From Bremia lactucae (lineage: Eukaryota > Oomycota > Peronosporomycetes > Peronosporales > Peronosporaceae): a stretch of DNA of 64,000 bases. This document shows, one piece after another, positions 11,948-24,309 of this stretch. The notes under the pieces were generated by a model, which saw only the letters and a program-made list of their open reading frames with translations, ran no database searches and had not been told where the DNA came from. Both the position numbers and the translations under genes were made by a program. The DNA is taken from positions 5,032,618-5,096,617 of the forward strand of contig NC_090610.1 of assembly GCF_004359215.1 (NCBI RefSeq), read 5' to 3'. Numbering within the stretch: the first letter of the stretch is position 1; the number at the start of each line of letters is the position of its first letter.

Positions 11948-12162
11948 AAAGTAAAAAGTTCTTTTAAGGTCAGTCATTTTATTCAGTTAAGTTGGTTCTC
12001 TCTATTTATTTTTATGCGTTGGCTAATCGATACCGAACCACTCTAAGCTAACTACACTATTTTCTGCAGGCGTTAGATAATGCCGCAGCTCTGATGGCTT
12101 GTTCACCATCCTCAAGTGAGATCCACGTAGATTCTAGGAGGCTTACGATATACAGCTTTTAG

Positions 12163-12320
12163 AAAGTGGATGATTGACGGTAGATTTGATGTTGCTGGTC
12201 GTGCGCGGTGATTCAACGTTGCTGATCGCGCACGTAATTTCGACGTTGGTATATTTAATGAAATGTGATGGGCTGTGATAATGACATTTAATTGGCTAAA
12301 AACTGATGGTGTGAATTTAG
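12163..12320 (+). repeat. Dispersed repeat R1, copy 1
   Basis: Starts near GATGATTGACGGTAGATTT and matches 29103-29262 in the same orientation. It contains two diverged tandem units of about 28 bp (GTTGCTGGTCGTGCGCGGTG and next unit). It is not part of the LTRs I recognise, though both copies lie shortly downstream of a family A LTR on the map. Type unknown. Confidence 0.6.
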
Positions 12321-12932
12321 GATAAGCGAAGGTGAGTTTGGACATTTCCTTGAATAATTTAATGAACAGGCAAAAAAATTGAGAGCTTCAATAACAGATA
12401 TTATATTTATTAGCTTGGGACGACGTCATTCCTCGCGGCTCGTGGAAAGTAAGACGATAATATCTCAGGAGATGCTTCATCCTTAAGCGACTACCATGAA
12501 AATACAGAATGTGCTACTACAAGTTCGCGGAATCGCGAGCTCTGGTAAACCGATGATAGATAGACATACGGGATTATCGCATTCCGCTACGTGTTCAGCT
12601 GTCGAATTTTTGTACGGTAATGTAAGATCACGGCTTGCTTAATCTTTTTATTTGTTGCTATCTTGTGGCATCAGCGCGAGCTTCAAGGATTCTAGATCGA
12701 AGAACCAACGGACGCTAGTGTCCAAGACTCTTTCCGATACAAGGCCGACGTGATGCGATGATTGGGGACGTCGTTGTCCTCGTCATACGATTCGATCAAA
12801 GACGTGCTCTTGTCCGATGGGTACCTACAACCGACCTGGTCACGACTAATTTGAGCACTCTGACGATTGAAATGCAGACATTTGCAATGAATTTGCGGTG
12901 CAGATATTGCATAAATTAAATAAACCAACAAA
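12321..12932. other. No recognisable feature
   Basis: Only short unrelated ORFs. I see no domain, LTR or RNA gene here. Confidence 0.4.
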
Positions 12933-14235
12933 GTGTTGCTTCAGGCGCGCTTCTTTGGAACACGACAGGCCAAGCATTCCCTGCAAGAATATGTGCAGGA
13001 GATGCGCTCGCTGTTGGAGTCGATTAGTGCGGGTCCGATACCGGAATTCATAAACGGACTGCGGCAAGGCCCATCGCGACAGGATCTATTCAAAAAAGTG
13101 CCGTCGACGATGGAAGTGGAAAGCGAAATTGCCTTAAATAAGGAGCAGTTCTTCAGCAATGCCTCGGCAACAGCTTGGTATAAGCCGTCACTCGATAGGC
13201 TAGATGCCACCTCTATGGAGTTGCGCGGTACAGACGTAGTCTGCTACAACTGCGGCAAGCGCGGCCATTTGATGGCTCGCTTCTATATCAGAGTCTTTGC
13301 TGGTGAGACGCCCAGCAAGTGGCTTTGCCAGGATGGCAAGCGAGAAAAAGCAACCGTTCGGTTAGCGAACGGTGCGCTTGTAAAGTTTGAGGGAGCTCAA
13401 GTTGAAGACGCCTTCAGTTTTAGTGACTTCTCCTGTAAAAAGAAGCTCATAGTGCTAGGTATGGAGAGTCCGTTAGACCTCATCCTAGGCGTGCCATGGT
13501 TGGCAAGACACCAATCATGGAGAGACTGGCGTACAGACACAGTTGCTAACTCTACGCAGGACACCGGAAAGGACCGGCTCCTGCGAGAGGCTTCTGTAAC
13601 TGATGTCGTGTACAACACAGTTGAGGATGCGTTGACGAGTTGCCAACTGCCACCAAGTCCTACCCAGCTCGTGGAGACTGAGGAAGTGAAAAGGACGATG
13701 ACAAGTAGTCATGCATCGAATGGTCCTGCACAGAACCGAAAGTCTGTGGCAGGCTGACAAGAAGCCAAGCGTCGCAAGAACCGGCGTAGAGACTAGAGCC
13801 TGGTGCGGTTGAGAGGGGTGCGTTAGCCGAGAGAGCAACGACACCAGCTTTCCAGTCAAAGGTCTTGGTGACTTAAAAACGAGTACCGACAGATAAGGGG
13901 ATCAAAGGGGTGTCAAAATTAAAGATTTTTGGATCAGTCCCGATAAAAGAGGACATGCATTCGAACAAGATGCTTGAGGGCGTAAAATATAAAATGGCGT
14001 AGACATCCATAGTCAAGATCCTCCAGCACGTCTTGAAAGTTGCCGAAGAGATTTTGAAACTTCCGGAGATGTAGGAATATGTTCCTTGTCATTTAAGGAA
14101 GGAGAGATCTACGAAGTAGTCGTACCAGATCCAGTAGAGAACTTGGTGGTCGTCCACAATGATTGACCACGTCCTAGAAGTGGACAAAAATAAACGATTC
14201 GCTGCTCAAGGCTGGGATGATTTGGAAGACAGCCC
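12933..14235 (+). pseudogene. Gypsy family A gag-protease fragment, plus strand
   Basis: The 274-codon open stretch at 12933-13757 joins the Gag C-terminus to the late protease. It has the zinc knuckle CYNCGKRGHLMARF (final Cys changed to Phe) near 13240, then LANGALVKFEGAQVEDAF and ESPLDLILGVPWLARHQSW. The protease active-site segment (DSGAS) between them is deleted. From 13760 to 14235 the protease-RT linker is present but full of stops. It is related to 15651-16800. Confidence 0.75.
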
Positions 14236-14489
14236 GTTTTTTTTTAATTTTCGGAAATATCGAGAAGTCCTTAATCCATAACTGGAGTTTTTCTCCCTCT
14301 TTACCCTCAAATGTCTTTACATTGATGACTAGATCGCGAGCCTTGGGCTCTGAGAAACAGAAGCTGTACGGGTACGTAAACTCCGACAGGGTTTACCCGT
14401 GTGCGGCGGTTGCTGCCGAGGCGGTACGACTGAAATGCATGCTCGGTTGGCCAGGTTTGCTGACGAGATAGCGACTGGTTCCATTCACG

Positions 14490-15190
14490 GCGGACGCGTG
14501 GGATGCGTTCAAATTGAGCATCCGGAAGGAAAAGCTCCGTTTAGTCAATCAACGTCGACGCACAACACGGAGAACGCTAAATTACATCGACTGCGCCAAC
14601 AGAAATTCTGCATTCTGCGCTACAAACAAGTGCCCCTACCTCCACGGGGTATATCACTGATATGATAGCGGCTTTTCGCTCCGGGATTATGTAGGGGACA
14701 CTCCTTTCAGCGAGTGTGGTCAGCCGTCGATGACTGCATCCGCCGCAAGCAGGCGCTACAACGGGGCAGGCTTTTAGAGCAGCGACTTATACAAAAGGAC
14801 AAACGAGTAAATATGATTCCCGACGGGTTCCGATGAAGTGTGGCGATTTCTCGGTTAAGCGTTTGGAAGCGGTGAGCGATGGACCGGTTCGAAAGGTGCA
14901 TGAAAAGGCTGACATGCATGAGTGCCAGTTTTAGCAACCCCCGTCATCACTCGCTGGACGGCAAATTGTCCTTCCATGGCTGATGCTTGATGACTAAGCG
15001 CAGCCAATCATGGAAGCGGAAGCGGAAGTGGTGATCAGGTCACTCCACACGGGCAAGGCGTGTGATTCGGATGAATTGGGCAATGACTCGTAACGGGTTT
15101 TCACCGACGTCCTGGTACCGTGCCTTACCCGTTTATATAATCCGTGGATACGACGTCTGTCTGCTTTTTAAAGATCTGCTGGATGGCTCC
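14490..15190 (+). pseudogene. LINE (non-LTR) ORF2 fragment, plus strand
   Basis: Around 14500-14590 the plus strand reads WDAFKLSIRKEKLRLVNQRR, like the endonuclease-RT spacer of L1-type ORF2. At 15030-15130 it reads IRSLHTGKACDSDELGND and then LVPCLTRLYNPW, the N-terminal RT region of such elements. Broken by stops. The next RT motif lies just downstream but inverted. Confidence 0.55.
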
Positions 15191-15299
15191 ACCGTCCAGC
15201 GTGATCGATAAGACCTCATGTCTGCCTTGTCAGCGGCAAAATTGGAGTCGCTTCAACTCGCCGTCGACACGATAACCTTATCGGCACTGATATTCAGTC

Positions 15300-15640
15300 C
15301 TAACTTACTTGCTTTGTTACTTTTAGGTATCGCGCGACTCTTTTGACCAATTTCCAGTCGCTGACGGCGGACTTGTGCACCGCTCTGCCGTGTGAACTGC
15401 GAGGCTCACGTCGGGCCACGTGCATCGGGTCAACAGCAGTGAACAAGTCGATGGTATCATGTAGTGCGGCCGGGCAAAAACCTTTTTGATTAGGGTGGAC
15501 GATGCGCCGACGGTGGTTGCTTGCCCTCGTCGCGAGAATGCGTGTCAGGATCTGATAATCTGTGCTTAGCAAAGCTAGAGGCCGAAAATTAAGTGGAACT
15601 CCTTCTTCCCGCCTTTTTTAGACAGAATATGTCCGCCTCC
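15300..15640 (-). pseudogene. LINE reverse transcriptase fragment, minus strand
   Basis: On the minus strand FRPLALLSTDYQILTRILAT, then IVHPNQKGF and HDTIDLFTAV: the classic L1-type RT run that normally follows the segment at 15030-15190. Here it points the other way, so the LINE copy is internally inverted. Confidence 0.7.
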
Positions 15641-15650
15641 ATAAAGGCAG

Positions 15651-17340
15651 ATGAAAATTGACTCTGATGCTACCCTTAAGTTCAGAGTTGTGAAACAAAT
15701 GGGTAGCATAGTCCCTGAGATCTTGAAATTTCGGACCTCAACCCTGCTGGTCTATAACGCTCAAGAACGAGGCTATGACCAGGTGATGACCCTCCTAGTA
15801 GATTCGGGTGCATCACAAAATTGTGTTATATTCGCGGCTCTAAGAGAGAGACCGGCGCTGTTTGAGTCGCTTTGACAGGATGGCAAGCGAGAAGAGGCGA
15901 CCGTTAGTTTAGCGAACGGCGCGCTCGTTAAGTCTGAGGGAGTTCAAATGGAAGACGCTTTCAGTTTTAGTGACTTTTCTTGTAAAGAGAAGTTCACAGT
16001 GCTAGGTATGGAGAGTCCGTATGACCTCATCCTAGGCATGCCAGGGTTGGCAAAGCACCAAATATGGATAGACTGGCGTACACGCATAGTTGCGAACTTT
16101 ACGCAGGACACCGGAAAGGATGCGCTTCTGCGAGAGGCGTATACAATTGATGTCGTGTCGAACACAGTTGAGGGTGCGTTGACGGATGTCAAACGTCACC
16201 AATTCCTACCCAGCTCGTGTAGACTGAGGAAGTGAAAAGGCCAATGACAAGTAGTCATGTACCCCATAGACCTGCACAGAGCCGAAAGCCACTGGCAGTA
16301 GACAGCGAGCTGACAGGAAGTCAAACGTCGCATAAACCGGCACAGTGCCTAGAGCCTGGTGCGGTTGGAAGGGGTGCGTTAGCCAGGAGAGCAACGGCAT
16401 CCGCTTCCCAGTCAAAGGTCGTGGTGACTCGAAGAACGAGTACCCGACAGATTAAGACGATCAAAGGCACGTCTTAACGAGTGACCTTTGGATCAGTTCC
16501 TAATAAAGAGGACGGGCCTTCGAACGAGGTGTTCGAGGCCGTCAAAGACGAGATTGCGGAGGCATCCTCAATTGAGGTGCTCCGGCAAGTCTTTGAATCT
16601 GCCGAGGGGATAGTAATTCGCCCGGAGATATCTTGGGACCTGTTCTTTGCCGGATTAAAGGAAGGAAGAATCCACGAAAAAGTCACGCTAGTTCCAGAAG
16701 AGAACTTGGTGGACTGTTGCTCATCGTCCACAATGAACGAGAGCGTCCTAAAAACGCGCAAAAAGGAGACGGTTCGCTGCTCAAGGCTATGTCATTGAGA
16801 GACAGTCCGTTCTTTGAGGTTCTGTGGAAACATCGCGATGTGTTCCCAGAAGAAGTGCCGAGCAGCCTACCAGCAGATAGGGGCATCGGGCACGAGATAG
16901 ACCTCGAACCGGGCACCAAGTATTGTGTGAGCAGGCAATGGCCGCTGCCGAAATAACAAGTCGATTAAATCGATGAGTTCTTCGACCAGCGAGCCAAGGC
17001 GGGACATGAGCTTGAGAGCAAATCGCCTCACTGCATCCCGACCTTTTGTGTGCGTAAAGCCACCGGTGGATGGCGCGTAGTTCATGCTTACAATAAGCTA
17101 AACACGGCGACCATACCGGCTCGAACGCCAATCCTGCGGAAAAATGTTTTGTTGAACTTCATGGGAAGTCAACTATCTGTCTCGCGTTGGATTTGAAGGA
17201 TGGCTACCATCCGGTACTCATGAGAGAGTCCGATGTAGCCAAAACAGCTGTAAGCACCCCAAGCGGTATGCTTTGGGGGTGGCTTGTGATGCCCCGAGGT
17301 TTGAAAAACGCACCAGCGACATTCAACCGAGTCGGAATGG
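15651..17340 (+). pseudogene. Gypsy family A protease-RT fragment, plus strand
   Basis: Aspartic protease with VMTLLVDSGASQNCV near 15790-15830 and the late motif ESPYDLILGMPGLAKHQIW at 16010-16065. The linker is at 16481-16790 and the RT N-terminus at 16800-17340 (IDLEPGTKYCVSRQWPLPK, then TFCVRKATGGWRVVHAYNKL, then SGMLWGWLVMPRGLKNAPAT). RT is broken by stops and a shift near 16956. The element is interrupted at about 17340 by an inverted copy of its own RT. Confidence 0.8.
16855..17112 (+). repeat. Long inverted repeat, left arm (RT)
   Basis: About 258 bp of RT sequence that reappears reverse-complemented at 17338-17600, with a spacer of roughly 225 bp. Confidence 0.75.
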
Positions 17341-17600
17341 TAACCGTGTTCAGCTTATTGTAAGCATGAACAACGCGCCAACACCTGTGGCTTTACGCAC
17401 ACAAAAGGTCGGGCTGCAGTGAGGCGATTTGCTCTTACGCACATGTTCCGTCTTGGCTTGCTTGTCGAAGAACTCATCGATATAATCGACTTGTTATTAC
17501 GGCAACGGCCATTGCCTGGTCACACAACACTTGGTGCCAGGTTCGAGGTCTATCTCGTGCCCGATGCCCCTATCTGCTGGTAGGCGGCTCGGCACTTCTT
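17338..17600 (-). repeat. Long inverted repeat, right arm (RT)
   Basis: Reverse complement of 16855-17112 with scattered mismatches and one small deletion (ACGCGCCAACACCTGTGG against ACGCGCCATCCACCGGTGG). Confidence 0.75.
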
Positions 17601-17782
17601 CTAAGAATCTGTGGGAATAAGACCCCAAAACCTGTGGTCAAAGGTTCCCAGGTACCTTTGGAAGAAAGTTCCAAAGAGAAAGCTGAGACAAAAAATGTCT
17701 TAGTAAACAATGTACCAAAAATGTAGGCGCTTGTACACTTGATTTATTAGCACCTCACAAGTTAAATTCGGAGATAATTCTT

Positions 17783-19640
17783 TTGCCAACAGTAAAACCT
17801 AAATGGTTCTTGCGTGATCTGCGTAGTGGTAAAGTCAAGCAGATTTGCGTTCTTGTCACAGATGACAACTACGTGGCCGATATTCCGTCGGCAATGACAC
17901 GTGTTGAGAACGAACGGGTTCTCAGTAGCTCATCGATAGACAAAACTGTCCTTGATGAGACGACTCGAATTGAAAGTTTTACGTCCCAATCCTGAGAGTC
18001 ATTGAAGAAAACCCTTTATAAAAGATTTAATGGAATTCAGGATGTCTTCTCTGAATCAGTACCATGGGTCTTGCCTACGAAAAAAACCATTTTCGACACG
18101 AAATCGACCTAATTCCAGTTTGAAATACTGGGTCATGAAGCAGTTGCCATCGCCTCGTGAACAAGTAATAACGATCGACAATTTCTTTGCCGAACGCTTA
18201 GTTGCGGGCCATGTGAGGGAATCAACTTCCTCAGATAGCTCTCCGACCTTCTGTGTGCGTAAAGCAACAGAAGGCTGGAGGATTGTCCATTTATTAAAAA
18301 AAATAACGCTGCACTGGAACCAGCTCAAACGCCGATACCACGAAAAGACAAAATCATTGAAGGTGTGTCAAAGAGTACCATCTTTATGTCTATGGATCTG
18401 ATAATGGATCTTATTAGATCCTTATGCGTGAACGGGACATCCCGTACACAGCAGTGAGCACTTCTAGTGGGATGCTCTGGGAATGGCTAGTAATGCCACA
18501 AAGGCTTAGTAACACCCCTGCAACATTTAACGGATGCGTAACGAATCTGTTGAGACCGGTGCAAGAATTCTCACCGAGTAAATTTGACGATGTATTCATC
18601 CATAGCCGTGCCATGGACAGAAAGACGGACGTGGAAGTTAAAAAAAACCACGTTCGTCAGGTTCTTATACTTATGCGAAAGCACGACTTGTATGCAAATC
18701 TCAAGAAGTACATATTCGCTGCAAGCGAAATACCACTTCTTGGGTGCATCGTGGGTATACACGGTGTACGCCAGGATCTTGAAAAGCTCAAGGCGATAAC
18801 CGATTGGCCTGTGATAGTCGATGTCAAGAGACTTCGGAAGTTTATCAGCTTAGCAGGGTATACTCACGTACTTGTCGAAATAACAGTACATATTCTTCCT
18901 TGTTGAAGAAAAATCCGAAGTGGCCATGGAACACTGACTGTCAGCGTTCCTTTGGATGTTTCAAGCAAAGCTTGATGCCATTGCCAATCCTGGCGATTGC
19001 GGACCAAGACCGACCATTTCATGTGATCGGTGACGCCAGCGACTTTGCAATCTTGGTGTGTTACTCAAATACGACACAGACGGCGCAGAGTGCGTCGTCT
19101 GTTATTTATCGCGTCAGTTTCAACCAGCTAAACACAACTATTCGGTGCATAACAAGGAACTCCTTGCCATGAAATATGCACTAGCTAAGTTTAGGGTCTA
19201 ACTCTTGGAAGATAAACCGTTCAATTTATAAACGGACCATGCGTCTTTACGCACGGCCGTAAGCAGTCCAGAACTCTCGCAAAGAATGGCGAGATGGTTG
19301 TTTTTCTTCGCGGGATAAATACGTGAACTCTCGCAAAGAATGGTGAGATGGTTATTTTTCTTCGCGGGATAAATACGTGAAGTATAAACCAGGACGACTC
19401 AGCGTAGGCGGTTATGCCCTTTCGCACCGCCCAATTTTGAGCCGGCTGCGCAAATCAACAAAGCATAAGGCCACTGTTGCAACAATAAGTGTTTCGTCGT
19501 CAACATCACTTGACGATGTCAGAAAAGCTTATCAACAAGATAAGCCTCTTAAAGGGTTGATGGTAAACCTTTGGAATCCGTCCCAACAATCCTTAAAAGG
19601 ATTGTCGAAATTGTATTGCTCCTCAACAGATCGATAAACA
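17783..19640 (+). pseudogene. Gypsy family B linker-RT-RNase H (broken)
   Basis: Linker at 17783-17995 (FLRDLRSGKVKQICVLVTDD). RT at 18030-18910 with SPTFCVRKATEGWRIVH, then MLWEWLVMPQRLSNTPATF and the catalytic FDDVFIHSRA near 18580-18610. RNase H at 18940-19640, including LAIADQDRPFHVIGDASDFA. Stops and shifts occur between blocks, plus a 54-bp tandem duplication at 19271-19378. Confidence 0.8.
19271..19378. repeat. 54-bp tandem duplication inside RNase H region
   Basis: Two units of 54 bp starting GAACTCTCGCAAAGAATGG at 19271 and 19325, differing at a few bases. Confidence 0.85.
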
Positions 19641-19652
19641 ACACTCAGTTGT

Positions 19653-21060
19653 TTGATCTATTATACAGTTATTGCTGGCGACACACCTCGTGTCATCGTC
19701 CCCGCCCATAATAATTTGTTATTACGCATCATGTTTGAGTGCCACGATGCATCAATAAGTGGTCATCGTGGACGTGAGAAGACTTATCTCACGATAAGTC
19801 GCGACTTCTACTGGCCACGCCAGTATGATTTTGTCCGCAAGTAAATACCTGCCTGCGAAGTTGGTCAACGAATAAAGTCTAGTGCTTCTTCACGTGCTCC
19901 GTTCCAACTTCTGCCTGTTCTGGTAGAGTGTTGGCAGTCCGTATCTATGGACTTCGTCTTCGAAATCCCCGAAGACAACCACAAGAATAACGGTATTCTT
20001 GTTTTCTTCGATCGTTTTAGCAAGATAGTACATCTTGCTGCCGTCCCAAATTCGATCACAGCCAAATGCTGTTCTCGTGGCTTTGTTGACACGATATTTC
20101 GACTCCATGCGTTTCCCGGTGAACTGGTCTCAATTTCAAGACCCTAGAATCACGGCGGAATTTCGGTTAACTGTGTTCAAGTCACTTGGAACACAGTCAA
20201 AAATGTCAACCTGTGATCATCCTGAAAGAGATTGTCAGACAGAGCGTGCAAACCGTATTCTCGAAGAGATACTTCGTGGGTACGTTCACTCGTTTAAGAG
20301 TTGAAGCGAGTCCTTGCCGATAATAGAATTTGCCATTAACAATTCAGTATATGCTTCTACAAAGCATTCACCGTTTTTTTGTGAATGGCTTTCGCCACCT
20401 ACGTATATCTACCCTGTTTGAAAGTATTTTTTCATCAGGGGGGGAGGGACTCGCTCGAGCAAAGAATCTTTTAGCTCTTACTCATCACGCATTAGCCCAA
20501 ATGTCAATGCGAAGGATACCAACATTGATCTAATAAATAGTGAAGTGGACAAACTCAGTCATAACAATAATGCTATTACTGACTCTGGCAACGATGCTGA
20601 AAGACTCAGCACCAAAAACAATATTATTAATGACAGCGACAACACTCTTAATAATGGAGCAGATTGATATCTCCGCAGTGAAAATCGGTGGCACTAAAAA
20701 CAAAAATAAAACCGAGTCAGCGAAAAGCAATGGTCCGTTTCGTACAAGATTCCATCGCTGATGCGGTTGGCCGATAGAAACGGAACTCTGACAAAATAGG
20801 AGAGCAAACATACTTTCATTTAATGATAATGACCTTGTCCTACTGTCTACGGTATTTTTACCGAAACATTTAGTGCGAAAGCGGGTAGTAATAAATTACA
20901 GCCCAGGTATATTGGCCTGTTTCGTGTACTACATCGCCAAGGCAATGCGTACATGATCGAGCTCCCTCGTAGGTAGCGTACGCATCCTACGTTTATGTTG
21001 GGCGTCTCCGCCTGTACTGTCAACATGAGGCTTCTTCCGATTCCGGATTAAACTAAAACG
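19653..21060 (+). pseudogene. Gypsy family B integrase (broken)
   Basis: The HHCC zinc domain at 19690-19880 keeps its His pair but the second Cys is lost (CEVGQR for CEICQR). Core from 19947 (MDFVFEIPEDNHKNNGILVF) with HPERDCQTERANRILEE at about 20220-20270. The C-terminal tail is near 20880-21010 (RYIGLFRVLHRQGNAYMIEL in broken frame). The D of the second catalytic block is not preserved in the open frame. Confidence 0.75.
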
Positions 21061-21080
21061 GCTAGGGCATCAGCTAAATC

Positions 21081-22110
21081 CTAATGGTCCCGAGCCAAAG
21101 CCTTTTGGTTTCGAGACAAAGTCTGATTCTCATGAATTAGACGATCCACTCTTTCCTTCAAGGAAGAGATCTTCTGACGAGCTGTCATCAGCTCGTTTTG
21201 AAGTGACTGATGCGTCTTTTCGTTTGCCAGTTGATCAGTCGCAACTTGCGCTGAATTCGACAACTGGTCACGAGAAACATTATCGACCGTCACCGATTTT
21301 TCCTCCCCCACCACATCCATAAGCGGATTCGAGTGGGGAGAACCGTTTTCTTGTTTAAAACTTCTCGAAACACTGTGAGATAAAGGAAATCTAAACGAGT
21401 TATACCGTTCGTTGGCGAGGGTATCCATCTTCGCATGATAGTTGAGAACTTCGCTCCCAACTAGCGCGCTTCCCGCGCTCGTATTAGGATTGAAGGTTCT
21501 CAATTCCTTAACGCATTTCGTAAAAGATGAGCGTTCCCAATGAGGATCTTTAAGGAAATAATGCTTCCTTAGGGGCATGACTTGCACCCTTAAATAGCAT
21601 GGCATGAGTCCCCTAACGAGAGGCAAGAAATCCCTTCATCTATAGACAAATGGTTCAGCTTATAGCGTGCACCGATTACGGTCCGTTTTTCGAATCGTTC
21701 ACGGAAAGCGTTTAGCTTGTCAGCCAAATCTCACGGCCTATGTTTTGTATACTTTGTACAAAGGGTGACAAAGCTTGGACCAAAGGTTTGACATCCTCTG
21801 CCCGTTTGCAAGTGTGCCACCGATGCCGGATAAAAAAGCATCGAAAAAGATTTCCGTTTCATCCCCGCCCTAGGCTTGAGAAGCCTGGATGAGTCAAGCG
21901 AAGCAATATGATACTGATCGTTGGTCATACCAGACCATTAAATTAGGCGGTGACTTGGTCCAGTCACTTACAATTGGTGTAGCAGGTGATTTGTCACCGT
22001 CACCTGCAATATCATCAACAGATGATACCCCAGTGATCTCCAACAGAAGTAGGAGGTGACGTATCCTCCACAGTAAACGCATTAGCGTCTACTGAAACAT
22101 TTGCCTTACT
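21081..22110 (-). pseudogene. Antisense ORF of second family B element
   Basis: Minus strand, opposite to pol. An uninterrupted 181-codon stretch at 21626-21081 ends in a coiled coil (LQNELMTARQKISSLKERVD, LSRNQKALARDH). An N-terminal piece at 22082-21894 shares the Asp/Ser/Pro-rich layout of 2800-2900. This is the counterpart of 2723-3995. The longest open part is here. Function unknown. Confidence 0.55.
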
Positions 22111-22119
22111 GACAGCTAC

Positions 22120-22352
22120 TTAGTTAGATATTAATATAATAAGTTCATATGCAGATAGAAGATCTTTACGTAGAAAGCTAAATATATTAGTACAATTTTA
22201 CTTTTCCCTAATTCTAATCGTTTGAATTACCTTTGGCACTTAGAAACATTTCTCATACTCTTGTGTGCGTAAAGTTTCGAGGCATCCTACCTACACTGTA
22301 ATCAGTGTAAGGTTTACTAGTACTAATCAGTACTAGTGAAAGGTGCCCTATT
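22120..22352 (+). repeat. Truncated LTR of Gypsy family B
   Basis: 22190-22350 matches the reverse complement of 9262-9430, including the CTAGTACT/AGTACTAG hairpin at 22318-22337. The LTR 5' half is missing or diverged. Confidence 0.65.
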
Positions 22353-23800
22353 ACTCACACCAAAAATGAGATCATATCTCGAATTTAAATCAAGTGAAAG
22401 ACAGCGTTCCGCACTGTCACAGTCCAGAAACTTTATACTAAGCTCAACGGAATTTTAGGAGCAGTAACACGAGGTACAGTCGCTAAGCGAAAAGTGATTG
22501 TTCACTTTCATGCGCTTGGGCCTCAACGTACTGATGACGGGAAAGATGTCGAGCATAATCGCAAGACGCTCATGAGTCAATCAAAATTGACCATGGCTAA
22601 TCAAAGTTCTTCACAATCGCTTGAGCGACTAACAATCCAGGCTTGTACTCACGCTCGTGCCAGTACACACCGAGCTAATTGGGGCTAGATCCTGTTTACT
22701 GTCACCTCCTATAGGTTCAACAGAGCCTAGGTCTTCCTTAGTAGGGTGCCTTGCACCTTCTGGACATCAACGTTTTCCCGCAACTTATCAGATTTATAGT
22801 ATTGGTCGGATTGGTGCTCTTTCGGGCTTTACGCGTATTTCGCAGGGTACAGGTCGGACGTAAATGTTTCGTGCTTCCGCACATATAATCATATAACATA
22901 TACGGGTGTCTTGTGCTGTTCCACAGCCTGAAAACGCCTCTTCTCCTTCCCCAACGAGGCTTAGATCCATATGTTCCGGTCTATTAGACGGCATTCCATG
23001 TGCTCAAAGAGCTTGTTCGGTAAATATGCGTGCTAACGAGAGCAGACGTAAAGTCGAACTCAGCGCGTGGCGCTATGGCAACTGCATCTTTGAAAGTAGC
23101 AGGATGAGATCGGGATAATTCCGCCCGGGCAACGCCCTTATTGAGACCTACATAAAAACGGATACGACAATTGAATCTTGCTCCGGGTCTTGATGCATAC
23201 ATGCAATGAGAGTTCTTGACTCTTACATGTTTCCCTAAGGGTTCGTTTACCGTGTCGAGTCGCTGTGAGCCGCGACAACATGCGAAAAGCCAAATTAGGC
23301 GGTGCAAACATGCTGGTCATTTTCTGTTTCGGCGAATACCACAAAAAAAAGCCGTCGTTAATGGACGTGATGAACGATGGTGCTCACTCCATGGCTCTAC
23401 CTCCGAGTTTGGAAATGACCATAGCCACCTTTTGCCGTTCTGTTACGAACAAGGCGGAGCCAATGGACATTTCCATCTGCTAAGTCTTAAAAAGGAGGAA
23501 TTCTCTCTCATTTCCCTCAATTTAAATTGACAACTAAAGGGCGAGCCTTAGGCTCTGAATTAGGTATAGAGATGTACCGAGTTGGTATAGATGCCGTAAG
23601 GTGATCCTGAATCGTTTCGATTTGGAATATATCATATCACTTGAAGAATTCAAGCCTTGCATGCAGGACCTCTGGTCCCTCGGATATGATGACTCAAGCC
23701 CAGACAAAGTTTTTTGAGCTTGCCATGCGCTGTGTGTTGCGTTTTTGAAAGCTCCGAAAACTCTTCCATTTCAGTGAAGGCTTAGTCTTACAAAGACTCA
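22353..23800 (-). pseudogene. Gypsy family C gag-protease fragment
   Basis: Minus strand. Gag with FYVGLNKGVARAELSRSHP near 23140 and a zinc knuckle (CGSTKHLRPTC) near 22880-22845 in a shifted frame. Late protease at 22480-22353 (VELSIKFLDCDSAERC, then LDLNSRYDLIFG). A primer-binding-like TGGTAGCACTCGTAGTC lies at about 23812-23835, so the 5' end of this copy is near there. It is cut at 22352 by the family B LTR. Confidence 0.65.
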
Positions 23801-23984
23801 GGCGTAGATTGACTACGAGTGCTACCAGGTTTTGCTGAGCTACCTTGCTCCTAAAGTCAGAGGATGACTTTTAGACTCATATAGTTTCTTAGTTCTATAG
23901 AAATTATGGGTTTAACAACTCAAGGCAAGCTATGAAAGCTTAGTGAATTCTAGTTCAAGGAATTTAGGGGTTCGTAGAACCAAG

Positions 23985-24235
23985 TGGCAACTAGTGCCCG
24001 AGAGTATGTACCTTAAAAAGGCTTCTATCTCTCACAGATCAATGTGCAAGCCTTATGAAGGCACTAGACGCTTTATGATCAAAAGGTAACTGAATTTTAT
24101 TTAATTAGTTAAATTTAATATCTTACCCTAGCTAATTTAGATTTCGGCCGCCAGATTTTATATCTGGCGGCGACCACATTTTGCTTCCCACTAATGGGCT
24201 CTTAGTCATTTGCTCTTTTAGAATATGGTGCTAGA
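23985..24235 (+). pseudogene. Copia 3' end fragment with hairpin
   Basis: Matches 56600-56850: the last RNase H codons (ready as LVPKSTYLKRLLSLT in the other copy), then an A/T-rich leader and a hairpin at 24148-24170 (arms CCGCCAGAT/ATCTGGCGG). Confidence 0.7.
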
Positions 24236-24309
24236 GTGTTCTGCCTATGGCGTAAATTTGCCGCATCTTCTGTTCTTGAACTAAATGTGTGCATTCGTTT
24301 GATATAGGT

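Larger units (their letters stand above)
17605..22352 (+). mobile_element. Truncated Gypsy family B element, plus strand
   Basis: It starts in the protease-RT linker and runs through RT, RNase H, integrase and antisense ORF into a truncated 3' LTR. The order and sequence mirror the minus-strand element at 2107-9760. The 5' LTR, gag and most of protease are missing. All frames are broken. Confidence 0.8.
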
